DNA of 20,181 bases, from positions 1-20,181 of the forward strand of contig JAPLTI010000128.1 of assembly GCA_026398285.1 (NCBI GenBank), written 5' to 3'. The notes below the pieces were generated by a model. That model worked only from the letters and a program-made list of their open reading frames with translations. It had not been told where the DNA came from and ran no database searches. This DNA is from Verrucomicrobiota bacterium. Lineage in GTDB: Bacteria; Verrucomicrobiota; Verrucomicrobiia; Chthoniobacterales; Terrimicrobiaceae. Of the stretch, positions 1 through 8,147 are shown one piece after another (position 1 is the first letter of the stretch; each line of letters begins with the position of its first letter). The position numbers and the translations under genes are program-made.

Positions 1-857
1 GGTAGGCCGAATTGGGACAGCTCGCTAAGGCTTGATGCTCCGGCTCGTGAAATGACCAGGTCCGCCGCCGAGTAGGCCTCTTCCATGCGGTGATGGAATG
101 GGGCGACATAGTGGGGGATTTCATCGCGCTGGTAGTTCGCGGCGGCCAGTCGATCGTCGTTTTTGCCCGTGAGGTGAATGATCTGGATGCCGGACTGCGC
201 GAGGAGCGGTGCGGTGCGGAAGAGCACCTGGTTGATGCCTGTCGCCCCCTGGCTGCCGCCGGTCACGAGAAGCGTGGGACGAGCGGGATCCAGACCGAAA
301 ACCTTCATGGCTTCGCTTCGATCCATCGGTTGGCCCAGATTTTTTCGCACCGGCGTGCCAGTGACAATGCAGTCAGCTCCCGGGAACCTCTGGCGGCAAT
401 CTTCGAAGCCAAGAAGAACGCGGGATGCAAACCTCGCCGCCAGGCGGTTGGCACGGCCGGGAATGGCATTGGACTCGTGGATGAAGCAGGGCAGGCCTTG
501 CATGCGCGCCGCGAGAATCGGTGCGGTGGATGTGAAGCCCCCCATGCCAAGAACCACGGACGGACGGTATTTTCGATAAATTGCGCGACATTGGCGGTAG
601 CTATCCCAGCAGCGACGCACAAAGCCTATGAAGGCGGGCGACAGAAGCATCGCCGGCATGCCGACCGATGGCAGTTTTTCAGCCCGGAACTGCGGATGCG
701 CCTTGAGTGCGACGGCATCGATTTCCTTTTCCGACACAAAAAGCAAAACCTCGTGGCCGCGATCGTGGAGAGACTCTGCAACGGCAAGACCGGGGAAGAG
801 ATGCCCGCCTGTGCCGCCACAGGCAATGATGGCTCGAAATGGTTTTGTGTCGGTCAT
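1..857 (-). CDS. murG: MurG, UDP-GlcNAc transferase (lipid II synthase), 3' end cut by window edge
   Basis: MurG transfers GlcNAc from UDP-GlcNAc to lipid I at the inner face of the cytoplasmic membrane, giving lipid II. The N-terminal 285 residues are present and the stop lies outside the window. The glycine-rich loop GGTGGH is at residues 14-19. Further in are the family motifs HESNAIPGRAN, VTGGSQGA and, close to the window edge, SRAGASSLSEL, part of the UDP-GlcNAc-binding region of GT28 enzymes. The ATG overlaps the ftsW stop in an ATGA arrangement (4 bp), so the two are probably translationally coupled. No frameshift is seen in the visible part. The motifs make the identification secure. 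Confidence 0.96.
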   Translation of the reverse strand, partial: MTDTKPFRAIIACGGTGGHLFPGLAVAESLHDRGHEVLLFVSEKEIDAVALKAHPQFRAEKLPSVGMPAMLLSPAFIGFVRRCWDSYRQCRAIYRKYRPSVVLGMGGFTSTAPILAARMQGLPCFIHESNAIPGRANRLAARFASRVLLGFEDCRQRFPGADCIVTGTPVRKNLGQPMDRSEAMKVFGLDPARPTLLVTGGSQGATGINQVLFRTAPLLAQSGIQIIHLTGKNDDRLAAANYQRDEIPHYVAPFHHRMEEAYSAADLVISRAGASSLSELSQFGL

Positions 858-1996
858 ATGCGTGGCTCGAAGTGCGGACGCGTGAGGGCGGGCGCGAAAT
901 GGGATACGAGTGGTCGTCCCTGGCGGTGGATGTTTACAAGCAGGCCGATGAGAAACAGGCAGACGACCAGGTTGGAGCCGCCATAGCTGATGAATGGGAG
1001 TGGCATGCCCTTGTTCGGCAGAAGCGAGGTGGTCACTCCGATATTCACGCAAGCCTGAAGGGTGATCATGATCACGGCTCCGATTCCGAGGAGGCGGCCG
1101 ACATCGTCCTTGGCATTCGACGCGACCAGAGAGCCGCAGAGGCAGATGAGCAGATAGGCTAACACGGTCAGGAGGGTTGCATAAAGACCGAGTTCCTCTC
1201 CGATCATCGGGAAAATGAAATCGGTGTGCGCGTAGGGCAGGTAGAGCATTTTTTGGCGTCCCTCGCCGAGTCCGAGGCCATCCACGCCACCGGATCCGAA
1301 TGCGATGAGTGCCTGCCATTGTTGGAGTCCCTCGCCGAGGCTGTATTTTTCAGGATGCATGAAGGCGAGAAGGCGGCCTTGGCGTTCCGACACATTCATT
1401 GCCACGACAAAGATGCCTCCTAGTCCGCAGCATATGAGTGTCCCAAGCCAGCGCAGCGCAGCTCCGGCGATGAAAAGGACGGCTACAGCGGTTCCTCCGA
1501 TGAGTGCTGTGTTGCCGATATCCACTTCAAGAACGATCAGTCCCATGAGGACGCTGAGGATGCCCATGGGATAAGCGAGTCCGGTAGTGAAGGCAGAGAA
1601 GGTGATATCCGTCCGGGAGAACCACCAGGCCAGAAAGAAAATCGAGGCGATCTTGGCGAGTTCGCTGGGCTGCACGACACCGAAGCCGAGATTGATCCAG
1701 CGCGAGGATCCATTGATTCGCAGACCAATAGGCGGGATGAAGCAGAGGAGCAGAAGAAGTGCGGCAGCAGCAAAGAAAGCCCACCAGTATTTGACCCAGA
1801 AATGGTAGTCCACAAAGGATGCCACCATCGCGACAGCAAGCCCGACGCAGAGCCACATGCCTTGGCGTTTTACGAAGAAATAAATGTCCGATTTGCTTTC
1901 TTCCGCAAACGCGCTTGTGCTGAAAAGCATCACCAACCCGAGGGCGATGAGGCCTGCCACCGACAAGGTCAGGACATAGATGGCGTTTCTGTGCAT
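854..1996 (-). CDS. ftsW: FtsW, SEDS-family septal peptidoglycan glycosyltransferase
   Basis: FtsW is the SEDS polymerase that works with FtsI to build septal peptidoglycan from lipid II. The 380-residue protein has about ten hydrophobic segments, a usual length for the family. It carries the signatures GSSRWINLG (96-104), QPSELAK (109-115), HTDFIF with the conserved Asp259, GEELG (266-270), and near the end NIGVTTSLLPNKGMPLPFISYGG. The usual PDxGT stretch reads VDIGNT (158-163), so the proline is absent; this is a minor variant. The start lies 36 bp after the LysM gene stop and has only a weak, distant purine stretch (AGGCGG), with an AT-rich stretch just before the ATG. It overlaps murG by 4 bp. 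Confidence 0.95.
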   Translation of the reverse strand: MHRNAIYVLTLSVAGLIALGLVMLFSTSAFAEESKSDIYFFVKRQGMWLCVGLAVAMVASFVDYHFWVKYWWAFFAAAALLLLLCFIPPIGLRINGSSRWINLGFGVVQPSELAKIASIFFLAWWFSRTDITFSAFTTGLAYPMGILSVLMGLIVLEVDIGNTALIGGTAVAVLFIAGAALRWLGTLICCGLGGIFVVAMNVSERQGRLLAFMHPEKYSLGEGLQQWQALIAFGSGGVDGLGLGEGRQKMLYLPYAHTDFIFPMIGEELGLYATLLTVLAYLLICLCGSLVASNAKDDVGRLLGIGAVIMITLQACVNIGVTTSLLPNKGMPLPFISYGGSNLVVCLFLIGLLVNIHRQGRPLVSHFAPALTRPHFEPRI

Positions 1997-2032
1997 TACG
2001 TAAAATTTTAACCGCCTGAAACTTTGTCGGAC

Positions 2033-2824
2033 TTAAGGGATGACCAATTTCTGGCCGATTTTCAGTTTCTTTGGGTCGTCGATGTTGTTTGCCTTCATCA
2101 AGGCCGCTTGGGTGATGTTGAATTTTTTAGCCAGCGAGTAGGGATTGTCTCCTTTGGCGACGACATAGCTTTTTTCTTCGGTGGTTTGTGGTTTTTCCAA
2201 TGGCTTGGCTTCGGCTTTTTCCTGCACGGCTGCGGGCTTGACCGGCGGGGCTTTCGCCACAACTGCGGGTGTCGGCACGGCCTTGGCTGTCGAATCCACG
2301 GCTTGTGTCGGCGCGGCGATGGCTTTTGCGGAAGAACCAATGACCAGCGTTTGTCCAACTTTGATAATGGATGTGCTGGTGAGGTTGTTCGCTTTTTCGA
2401 GTGACTCAATGCTGGTGTTAAATTTCGAGGCGATGCGTTTCAGCGTGTCACCGGCCACCACGGTGTAGGTGGTCTGCGACTCCTGCGATTTTGAAGGCGC
2501 TGGAGTTTCTGCTTTTGCAACGGTCTCGGCTTTCTTTTCAGTCATAGCAGCGGGAGCGGCGGCTTCGGGGGTTTCTGCTTTCGCAGCGGCCGGGCGTGCC
2601 GGTTTCTCCTTCAGTTGGTTGAACCCATAGATGCCAGCGACGGCAACGACATGGAGAACAAGAACCACAATGAAAGCTTGGGAGAGTTTCATGCTTGGCT
2701 CCGACTCGCTTTCATAATCCTCCACCTCCTCACGGCTCGAAGCCGCCCGGGCGTGCATTGTTTTTCTTGGAACCAATCGCCGTGCGGGACGGCGCGGAGC
2801 AGTGGTGTTTTTTTTGAACATCAT
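2033..2824 (-). CDS. Membrane-anchored protein with two LysM domains, in the dcw cluster
   Basis: This 263-residue protein has a basic N-terminal cytoplasmic stretch that turns acidic around residues 31-43. A single membrane helix follows at about 49-67. Next come an Ala/Pro/Lys-rich linker, a LysM domain at 120-163 (TYTVVAGDTLKRIASKF), a second Ala/Pro/Lys-rich linker, and a second LysM at 220-263 that ends the protein. LysM domains bind peptidoglycan GlcNAc, so the protein probably tethers the membrane to the wall. No catalytic domain is visible. Two adjacent ATGs begin the gene. The first overlaps the murD stop as ATGA and the second shares one base with it; I chose the first. Longer upstream in-frame starts would run deep into murD and are rejected. 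Its place between murD and ftsW suggests a role in wall synthesis or division, which is inference. Confidence 0.88.
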   Translation of the reverse strand: MMFKKNTTAPRRPARRLVPRKTMHARAASSREEVEDYESESEPSMKLSQAFIVVLVLHVVAVAGIYGFNQLKEKPARPAAAKAETPEAAAPAAMTEKKAETVAKAETPAPSKSQESQTTYTVVAGDTLKRIASKFNTSIESLEKANNLTSTSIIKVGQTLVIGSSAKAIAAPTQAVDSTAKAVPTPAVVAKAPPVKPAAVQEKAEAKPLEKPQTTEEKSYVVAKGDNPYSLAKKFNITQAALMKANNIDDPKKLKIGQKLVIP

Positions 2825-4158
2825 GGTGTGTTGGATGGATTGTTTTTGAGGTTTTGAACGAGAGTTTTGAAAATGTTTCCACGCTCCCCGTAGTTGCGGA
2901 ACATGTCGTAGGACGAAGTGCCGGGGGAAAAGAGGACGACATCCCCGGACTGCGCAAGCGATCGGGCCTTGTTCACGGCCTCCTCCAAGCTTCCTGTCGT
3001 GTGGCAATCCGTGTCTTTCCAGGATGAGGCAATGCGGTCCTTCATCTCTCCAATGAGCACGGCAGCGCGGACTTTTTCGCGGACGAGGTCGGTGTTGTCG
3101 TCAAATTCCACGCCTTTGTCCTTTCCACCGGCGATGAGGATGATTGGCCGATCCTGAGAGAGAATAGCCTTCTCCATGGCATCGAGGTTGGTGGCCTTGG
3201 AATCGTTGATCCATCGCACTCCCTCGAGATCGCGCACGAATTCGCAGCGATGCACGGGCGGGGTGTGGTCTGCTATCGCCTGAACAAGATCGTCCAGATC
3301 GAGATTCAACCCGAGCCCCATCCCGAGTGCGGCCATGATGTTTTCCGCATTGTGAACGCCGGGCAGGAGTGTGTCGGATTGATCAAGCAGATGCCTGCCT
3401 TGGAAGAAAATCTTACGGCCCCGGAGTGTGAAGTCTGCTTCCAGGTGTGTCGCGCTGAAGGTGATCTTCTTCGCCGGAAGCGGCGGGAGATCGGCCAATG
3501 CGTTCACCACGATCATGTCGTCGGCCGTTTGGTTCTCGAAAATCCTGAGCTTTGCCGCGCGGTATTCCTCCACGCCCGGGTAGCGGTCCAGGTGGTTCGG
3601 ACTGAGGTTCAGCCAAGCGGCTACTTTCGGACGGAAGGTGCGGATTGTTTCGAGTTGGAAGGAACTCACCTCCAGAATCATCACATCGAGTTCATGGCTC
3701 TGGCGGACCGCTCGTGCAAAAGGAAGACCGATATTCCCGCTGGCCATGGTTCGGACTCCGCAGCCTGTAAGAATTTTTTCCGTGAGTTCGGTTGTGGTGG
3801 TTTTCCCGTTTGTGCCTGTGATCGCGACCACCGGGCAGGTGCATTCTTGAAAGGCAAGTTCGAGTTCCCCGATGAGCGGGATTTCTTTTGTGACCACATT
3901 CCGCACGAGCGGGACTCCGGGATCGATCCCCGGGCTGAGCACGGCGAGGTCATAGAGCGAGGGATCTTCATCAGCCGCGCGGCCGAGGAGAATGCGGATG
4001 CCCTTGGTCTCCATTTGAGCGGCCTTCTCACGAACGCTCGGAGTGTCCGAGGATTCGCAAATGGTCACTTCGGCGCCTTCTTCCAGCAGCAAAGCAGCTG
4101 CGGCCTCGCCACTGTGGCCGAGACCGAGAACAACTGATTTTTTGCCGCTGTAGATCAT
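2821..4158 (-). CDS. murD: MurD, UDP-MurNAc-L-alanine:D-glutamate ligase
   Basis: MurD adds D-glutamate to UDP-MurNAc-L-Ala in the cytoplasm, using ATP. The 445-residue length is normal. An N-terminal Rossmann-like region (VVLGLGHSG, 9-17) binds the UDP substrate. The ATP loop ITGTNGKTTTT is at 113-123. The central domain shows LNLSPNHLDRYPGVEEYRAAK, and the C-terminal domain shows INDSKATN, IAGGKDKG and FSPGTSSYDMF, all typical of MurD rather than MurC, MurE or MurF. The gene starts one base after the mraY stop and overlaps the LysM gene by 4 bp, fitting one polycistronic message. Confidence 0.96.
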   Translation of the reverse strand: MIYSGKKSVVLGLGHSGEAAAALLLEEGAEVTICESSDTPSVREKAAQMETKGIRILLGRAADEDPSLYDLAVLSPGIDPGVPLVRNVVTKEIPLIGELELAFQECTCPVVAITGTNGKTTTTELTEKILTGCGVRTMASGNIGLPFARAVRQSHELDVMILEVSSFQLETIRTFRPKVAAWLNLSPNHLDRYPGVEEYRAAKLRIFENQTADDMIVVNALADLPPLPAKKITFSATHLEADFTLRGRKIFFQGRHLLDQSDTLLPGVHNAENIMAALGMGLGLNLDLDDLVQAIADHTPPVHRCEFVRDLEGVRWINDSKATNLDAMEKAILSQDRPIILIAGGKDKGVEFDDNTDLVREKVRAAVLIGEMKDRIASSWKDTDCHTTGSLEEAVNKARSLAQSGDVVLFSPGTSSYDMFRNYGERGNIFKTLVQNLKNNPSNTP

Positions 4159-4159
4159 T

Positions 4160-5290
4160 TCAACGCAGTTTCAATGTGGCGAGACCGAGGAGGGCAAAGA
4201 GCACCGAGAGAATCCAAAAACGGACGATGACGGTGTTTTCCTTCCACCCGCTGAGTTCGAAGTGGTGGTGAATGGGGGACATTTTGAAAATCCGGCGGCC
4301 AGTCGTTTTGAAGCTCGCCACCTGAAGAATCACGGACATCGCTTCCATGACAAAAACTCCGCCGACAATCACAAGCAGGAGTTCTTGTTTGCAGCAGATC
4401 GCAACGGCTCCAAGCATTCCGCCGATTGCCAATGAGCCGGTATCTCCCATGAAGACGCGCGCCGGATGGGCGTTCCACCAGAGAAATCCGAGGCAGGCAC
4501 CGAGCAGTGCGACGCAGAGGACTGCCAACTCCCCAGCATAGGGGACGAATGGGACCTGAAGGTAGGTTGCGGTTTTGATGTTGCCGGCCACATAGACCAG
4601 CACTGCGTAGGTTGCCGCCACGGTCGCGGTGCACCCGGTTGCTAGCCCGTCGAGCCCGTCCGTGAGATTCACGGCGTTTGATGTGCCCACGATGACGAGA
4701 AGGTAGAATATAAAAGTGAGAACGCCCATGCCGAGGAGAAGCGGTTCCTTGAGAAATGGAATGAAGAGCTGTTGTGCGGTCGCTGACAGTTTTGGATTTG
4801 TGAGGAAAAAGAGGGTGAAAATGCCGGCCAAGAGGCATTGAAGCGTAAACTTGAGGCGGCTGCTGATGCCGTCCGAGCTTTTCTTCGTAACCTTCAGCCA
4901 GTCGTCGTAAAAACCGATGCCACCCAGGAAAACCGCGCTGAATAGCACCAGCCAGACGAAAGGATTCTCGGGTTTTGCCCAGAGCAGGGTTGAAATCACA
5001 ATCGAACCAATCAGCAGGATGCCGCCCATGGTCGGAGTTCCTTTTTTCGATCCATGGAGTTCGTGGAGTTTATGGACCTCTGCTGCGGTGCGGATCGGTT
5101 GTCCAAACTTCAGGGAAATGAGTTTGCGAATCACAAAATTTCCAAAAATCACACTGATGAGAAACGCCGTGATGCCCGCGCAGATTGCCCGGAATGTGAT
5201 ATAGGAAAAAACATTCAGTGCCTTGAGGAGGTCATTGCTGATGCCTTGTTTGGCGGCCCAGTCACTCAGTTCGGATAGGTAGTAGAGCAT
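4160..5290 (-). CDS. mraY: MraY, phospho-MurNAc-pentapeptide translocase (lipid I synthase)
   Basis: MraY transfers phospho-MurNAc-pentapeptide to undecaprenyl phosphate in the membrane, making lipid I. It has 376 residues with about ten membrane segments. Conserved sites are KKGTPTMGG (82-90), the GFYDDWLK loop with Asp129 and Asp130, NAVNLTDGLDGLA (205-217), FMGDTGSLAIGG with Asp283, and the MSPIHHHFE histidine motif (337-345). The ATG shares one base with the murF TGA (TGATG), and the stop is followed after one base by murD. All catalytic residues I know for the family are present. Confidence 0.97.
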   Translation of the reverse strand: MLYYLSELSDWAAKQGISNDLLKALNVFSYITFRAICAGITAFLISVIFGNFVIRKLISLKFGQPIRTAAEVHKLHELHGSKKGTPTMGGILLIGSIVISTLLWAKPENPFVWLVLFSAVFLGGIGFYDDWLKVTKKSSDGISSRLKFTLQCLLAGIFTLFFLTNPKLSATAQQLFIPFLKEPLLLGMGVLTFIFYLLVIVGTSNAVNLTDGLDGLATGCTATVAATYAVLVYVAGNIKTATYLQVPFVPYAGELAVLCVALLGACLGFLWWNAHPARVFMGDTGSLAIGGMLGAVAICCKQELLLVIVGGVFVMEAMSVILQVASFKTTGRRIFKMSPIHHHFELSGWKENTVIVRFWILSVLFALLGLATLKLR

Positions 5291-6669
5291 CAGTTTTGGA
5301 GTTTTTGAAAAAGGGTTTCCATTCGCGCAGAGCGACTGCCTTTGACGAGGACGAGATCTCCGGGGCGGGCGAGTTGATCGAGAATTCTGGCTGCGGCAGA
5401 GGTGTCTTCGACCTCATGGATGCGGCTAAATCCAAGTTCCCGTGCTGTTGCCGAGATGTGACGGGCTTCCTGGCCCACGGTCACCAGGATGTCGGCATAC
5501 TTCACGGTGGCGCAGCCGACGCGCGAATATCCCTCGGCGGCATAGTCGCCGAGTTCCCCCATTTTACCGAGGACGGCAATGCGGCGACCCATGCAGGGAG
5601 TGAAGCGCAAGGTGCTCAACGCGGCTTCCATGGAATCGGGGTTCGCGTTGTAGGTGTCATCGAGGAATGTGACTCCTTTGTGCACGCGTTGCTCCAGTCG
5701 GCCACCAGCCAGTTCTGTGCGGGCGAGTCCTTTCACGGCGGCTTCCAGCGGGATGCCCAATTCCAGTCCGGCCGCAATGGCCATGAGCGCATTCTGGACC
5801 ATGTGCAATCCTTGAACGGGAATGGATGCTGTGGCGGTGAGCGTTTGGTTTGCGGAGTGGAGGACCACTGTGAATGTGCTCCCTGTGGATGCGGGGACAA
5901 TCTCCGTGGCTGTGAGGTTGCCGTTTTTCAGGCCTGTGCGGATGACCTTTCCCCGGCAGCGTGCAGCGATCGAGTCGGTTTTATCGTCCTCCGCAGAGAG
6001 AATCACGCTTCCGGTGGCTGGCACAGCCTCTGCCAGCATGCCTTTTTCCAAGGCAATGGCATCACGGGTCTTCATGTATTCGATGTGCGCTGTGCCGATA
6101 TTCGTGATGATCGCGCAGTCTGGCTTGATGAGTGCTGCCAGCGGGGCGATTTCCCCCGGATGGTTCATGCCGACTTCCCAGACCGCCGCCTTGTCGCTTG
6201 CACTTGCGGCAAGAATGGAAAGTGGAACGCCGATGTGGTTGTTCAGGTTGCCGTGGGTTTTGACCACTTTGAATTTGCTGCCCAGCACGGCGGCAGCGAA
6301 TTCCTTGGTGCTAGTTTTGCCGCTGCTGCCTGTAATGCCCAGAACCTTCAGATCGAGTTTTGCGCGCCATGCGGCGGCCAGATTCGTAAGGGCGGTGAGG
6401 CTGTTTTCGGCAAGGAGGACGGGAGCCGATGCGGAGAGTTTTTGAGCTTCTTCGGGTGAGTCCAGAAGCACGGCGGCTGCTCCCTTTTCTATCGCCCGCG
6501 AGGCGAAGGCATTGCCATCGAAGTTCTCTCCGCGCAGGCCGATGTAAAGGTCTCCCGGACGGATTGTGCGGGTGTCCTTGTTGATATTTGAAATCGTAAC
6601 GCCGGGAGCGTCCCGGAGGAGCTTTGCTCCGGACATGGATTCGATTTCGAGGAGAGGGGTTTTGTCCAT
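5290..6669 (-). CDS. murF: MurF, UDP-MurNAc-tripeptide:D-alanyl-D-alanine ligase
   Basis: MurF joins D-Ala-D-Ala to the UDP-MurNAc-tripeptide, completing the pentapeptide precursor. The protein is 459 residues from the chosen ATG (MDKTPLLEIE). The N-terminal domain carries the DTRTIRPGDLYIGLRGENFDG stretch (32-52) typical of MurE/MurF. The ATP loop ITGSSGKTSTKE (112-123) has the Ser in place of Asn that marks MurF. Downstream are NHPGEI and DDTYNANPDSM. The open frame extends to 6723, but that would overlap murE by 53 bp. The ATG at 6669 lies one base after the murE stop and matches the tight packing of the operon. Confidence 0.95.
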   Translation of the reverse strand: MDKTPLLEIESMSGAKLLRDAPGVTISNINKDTRTIRPGDLYIGLRGENFDGNAFASRAIEKGAAAVLLDSPEEAQKLSASAPVLLAENSLTALTNLAAAWRAKLDLKVLGITGSSGKTSTKEFAAAVLGSKFKVVKTHGNLNNHIGVPLSILAASASDKAAVWEVGMNHPGEIAPLAALIKPDCAIITNIGTAHIEYMKTRDAIALEKGMLAEAVPATGSVILSAEDDKTDSIAARCRGKVIRTGLKNGNLTATEIVPASTGSTFTVVLHSANQTLTATASIPVQGLHMVQNALMAIAAGLELGIPLEAAVKGLARTELAGGRLEQRVHKGVTFLDDTYNANPDSMEAALSTLRFTPCMGRRIAVLGKMGELGDYAAEGYSRVGCATVKYADILVTVGQEARHISATARELGFSRIHEVEDTSAAARILDQLARPGDLVLVKGSRSARMETLFQKLQN

Positions 6670-6670
6670 T

Positions 6671-8143
6671 TTAAGACTCCGCTCCTTTTTTGTCCGTGAT
6701 TGCCCTGTCCGCGACGGCCACATCGTCGAAGGGGATCTTGCTGTCGGCGAATTCTTGGAATTTTTCGTGTCCCTTACCTGCTATGAGGACAATCCCGCCC
6801 GGACCCACGAGTTCAATGGCGCGGCGGATTGCCGTTTCGCGGTCGGTGATCTTCTCATGGGCGCGACCGCGCAAACCGGTCTGCATGTCCTTGAGTATGT
6901 CCTCGGGATTTTCGCTGCGCGGGTTGTCCGATGTGATGATCACATGGTCCGAGAGTTCGGCTGCGGCTGCCGCCATGAGCGGGCGTTTGGCGCGATCGCG
7001 GTCTCCGCCGCATCCGCACACGGTGATGAGGTGCGAGGGACTCAACTCGCGCAAGGTGCGCAGGACATTTTTCAGCGCATCGTCGGTGTGCGCGTAATCC
7101 ACAAAAACCTGGAAATTCCGCTTGGATGGAACGCGCTCAAGGCGTCCGGGGACTTGTGGAGCAGCTGCGAGCGCATTGATCGCTGCCCGCATTTCCACGC
7201 CGCAAGTCACGGTCGCCGCAATAGCGGCAAGGGCGTTGTAAACATTGAACAAGCCGATGAGCGGCAGCCTGACGAGGTAGCTTTTGCCTCTGGCCTCCAA
7301 AGTGAATGTGGTGCCGTTCATCTCCTGGCGGACCGCAGACGCGCGGAATTCCGCATGAACGCTACGGCCGAAGGTGAGAATTTTTAGCCGCTTTGAAAAT
7401 TGATCGACCAGCCTCTGGCCGTAGCGGTCGTCCAGATTCACAATCGCCCGGCCCTTCTTGCTTTTCTGACCTGCGAGAGCTTCGAAAAGCCCTGCTTTTG
7501 CCTCAAAGTAGGCATCCATCGACCCATGGTAATCGAGGTGATCCTGAGTGAGGTTGGTAAAGGCCGCGGCATCAAATTCGATGTTTCGCACGCGGTTCTG
7601 CACGATCGCATGGCTGGAAACTTCCATGGCCACGGCGCGTCCACCCGTCTCCCGGATTTCGGAGAGGATTTTTTGTATATCAATCGACTCGGGCGTTGTA
7701 TGCGGGGCGGGGCGCTCCTCATCCGCGACGATGTATTTGATCGTTCCAATCAGCCCGCAGCGTTGTGAGGCGTGCTCGAAAATATGGCGGATGAGGTAGG
7801 TCGTGGTTGTTTTGCCGTTTGTGCCTGTGACTCCCACGCACTTGAGCGCTTGGTCGGGATGTCCAAAAAATGCGCCGCCAATATCGGCCATGGCCGCCCG
7901 GGCGTTTGGAACAACCACAATCGGGCAAGGGCTGTCCGGAATTTCCTTCTCCGAAATGGCAGCCGTGGCACCCCTCTCGGCGGCTTGTTTTATATATGCG
8001 GCCCCATCCGAGTTTTTTCCTGGGAGTGCGAAGAAAAGCGAGCCTGGAACGGCATGTCGGGAATCGAAGCAAAGTGTCGTGATCTCCGGGTCAGCCAGAC
8101 CCGGTGCGATTCCCGATGATTGAAGAAGGTTTCTCAGATTCAT
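6671..8143 (-). CDS. murE: MurE, UDP-MurNAc-L-Ala-D-Glu:meso-diaminopimelate ligase
   Basis: MurE adds the third stem-peptide residue, using ATP. The 490-residue protein has the N-terminal substrate-binding domain (DSRHAVPGSLFFALPG, 27-42), the ATP loop VTGTNGKTTTTYL (105-117), a central domain with NLTQDHLDYHGSMDAY, and a C-terminal DNPRSENPEDI motif starting at residue 406. The DNPR sequence is the recognised specificity signature for meso-diaminopimelate; lysine-adding enzymes differ there. The organism therefore probably has a DAP-type wall. The gene begins 4 bp after the ftsI stop and ends one base before murF. Confidence 0.96.
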   Translation of the reverse strand: MNLRNLLQSSGIAPGLADPEITTLCFDSRHAVPGSLFFALPGKNSDGAAYIKQAAERGATAAISEKEIPDSPCPIVVVPNARAAMADIGGAFFGHPDQALKCVGVTGTNGKTTTTYLIRHIFEHASQRCGLIGTIKYIVADEERPAPHTTPESIDIQKILSEIRETGGRAVAMEVSSHAIVQNRVRNIEFDAAAFTNLTQDHLDYHGSMDAYFEAKAGLFEALAGQKSKKGRAIVNLDDRYGQRLVDQFSKRLKILTFGRSVHAEFRASAVRQEMNGTTFTLEARGKSYLVRLPLIGLFNVYNALAAIAATVTCGVEMRAAINALAAAPQVPGRLERVPSKRNFQVFVDYAHTDDALKNVLRTLRELSPSHLITVCGCGGDRDRAKRPLMAAAAAELSDHVIITSDNPRSENPEDILKDMQTGLRGRAHEKITDRETAIRRAIELVGPGGIVLIAGKGHEKFQEFADSKIPFDDVAVADRAITDKKGAES

Positions 8144-8147
8144 CGGA

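Noticed and set aside
90..986. Long plus-strand open frames opposite the dcw genes (also 3250-4137, 5296-6459, 8196-9200)
   Set aside because: They are antisense to murG, ftsW, murD, murF and ftsI, have composition of shadow frames (Cys, Gly, His and Arg rich) and match no family.
2825..3007. Longer version of the LysM protein starting inside murD
   Set aside because: It would overlap murD by more than 180 bp, while the ATG at 2824 fits the ATGA coupling seen elsewhere in the operon.
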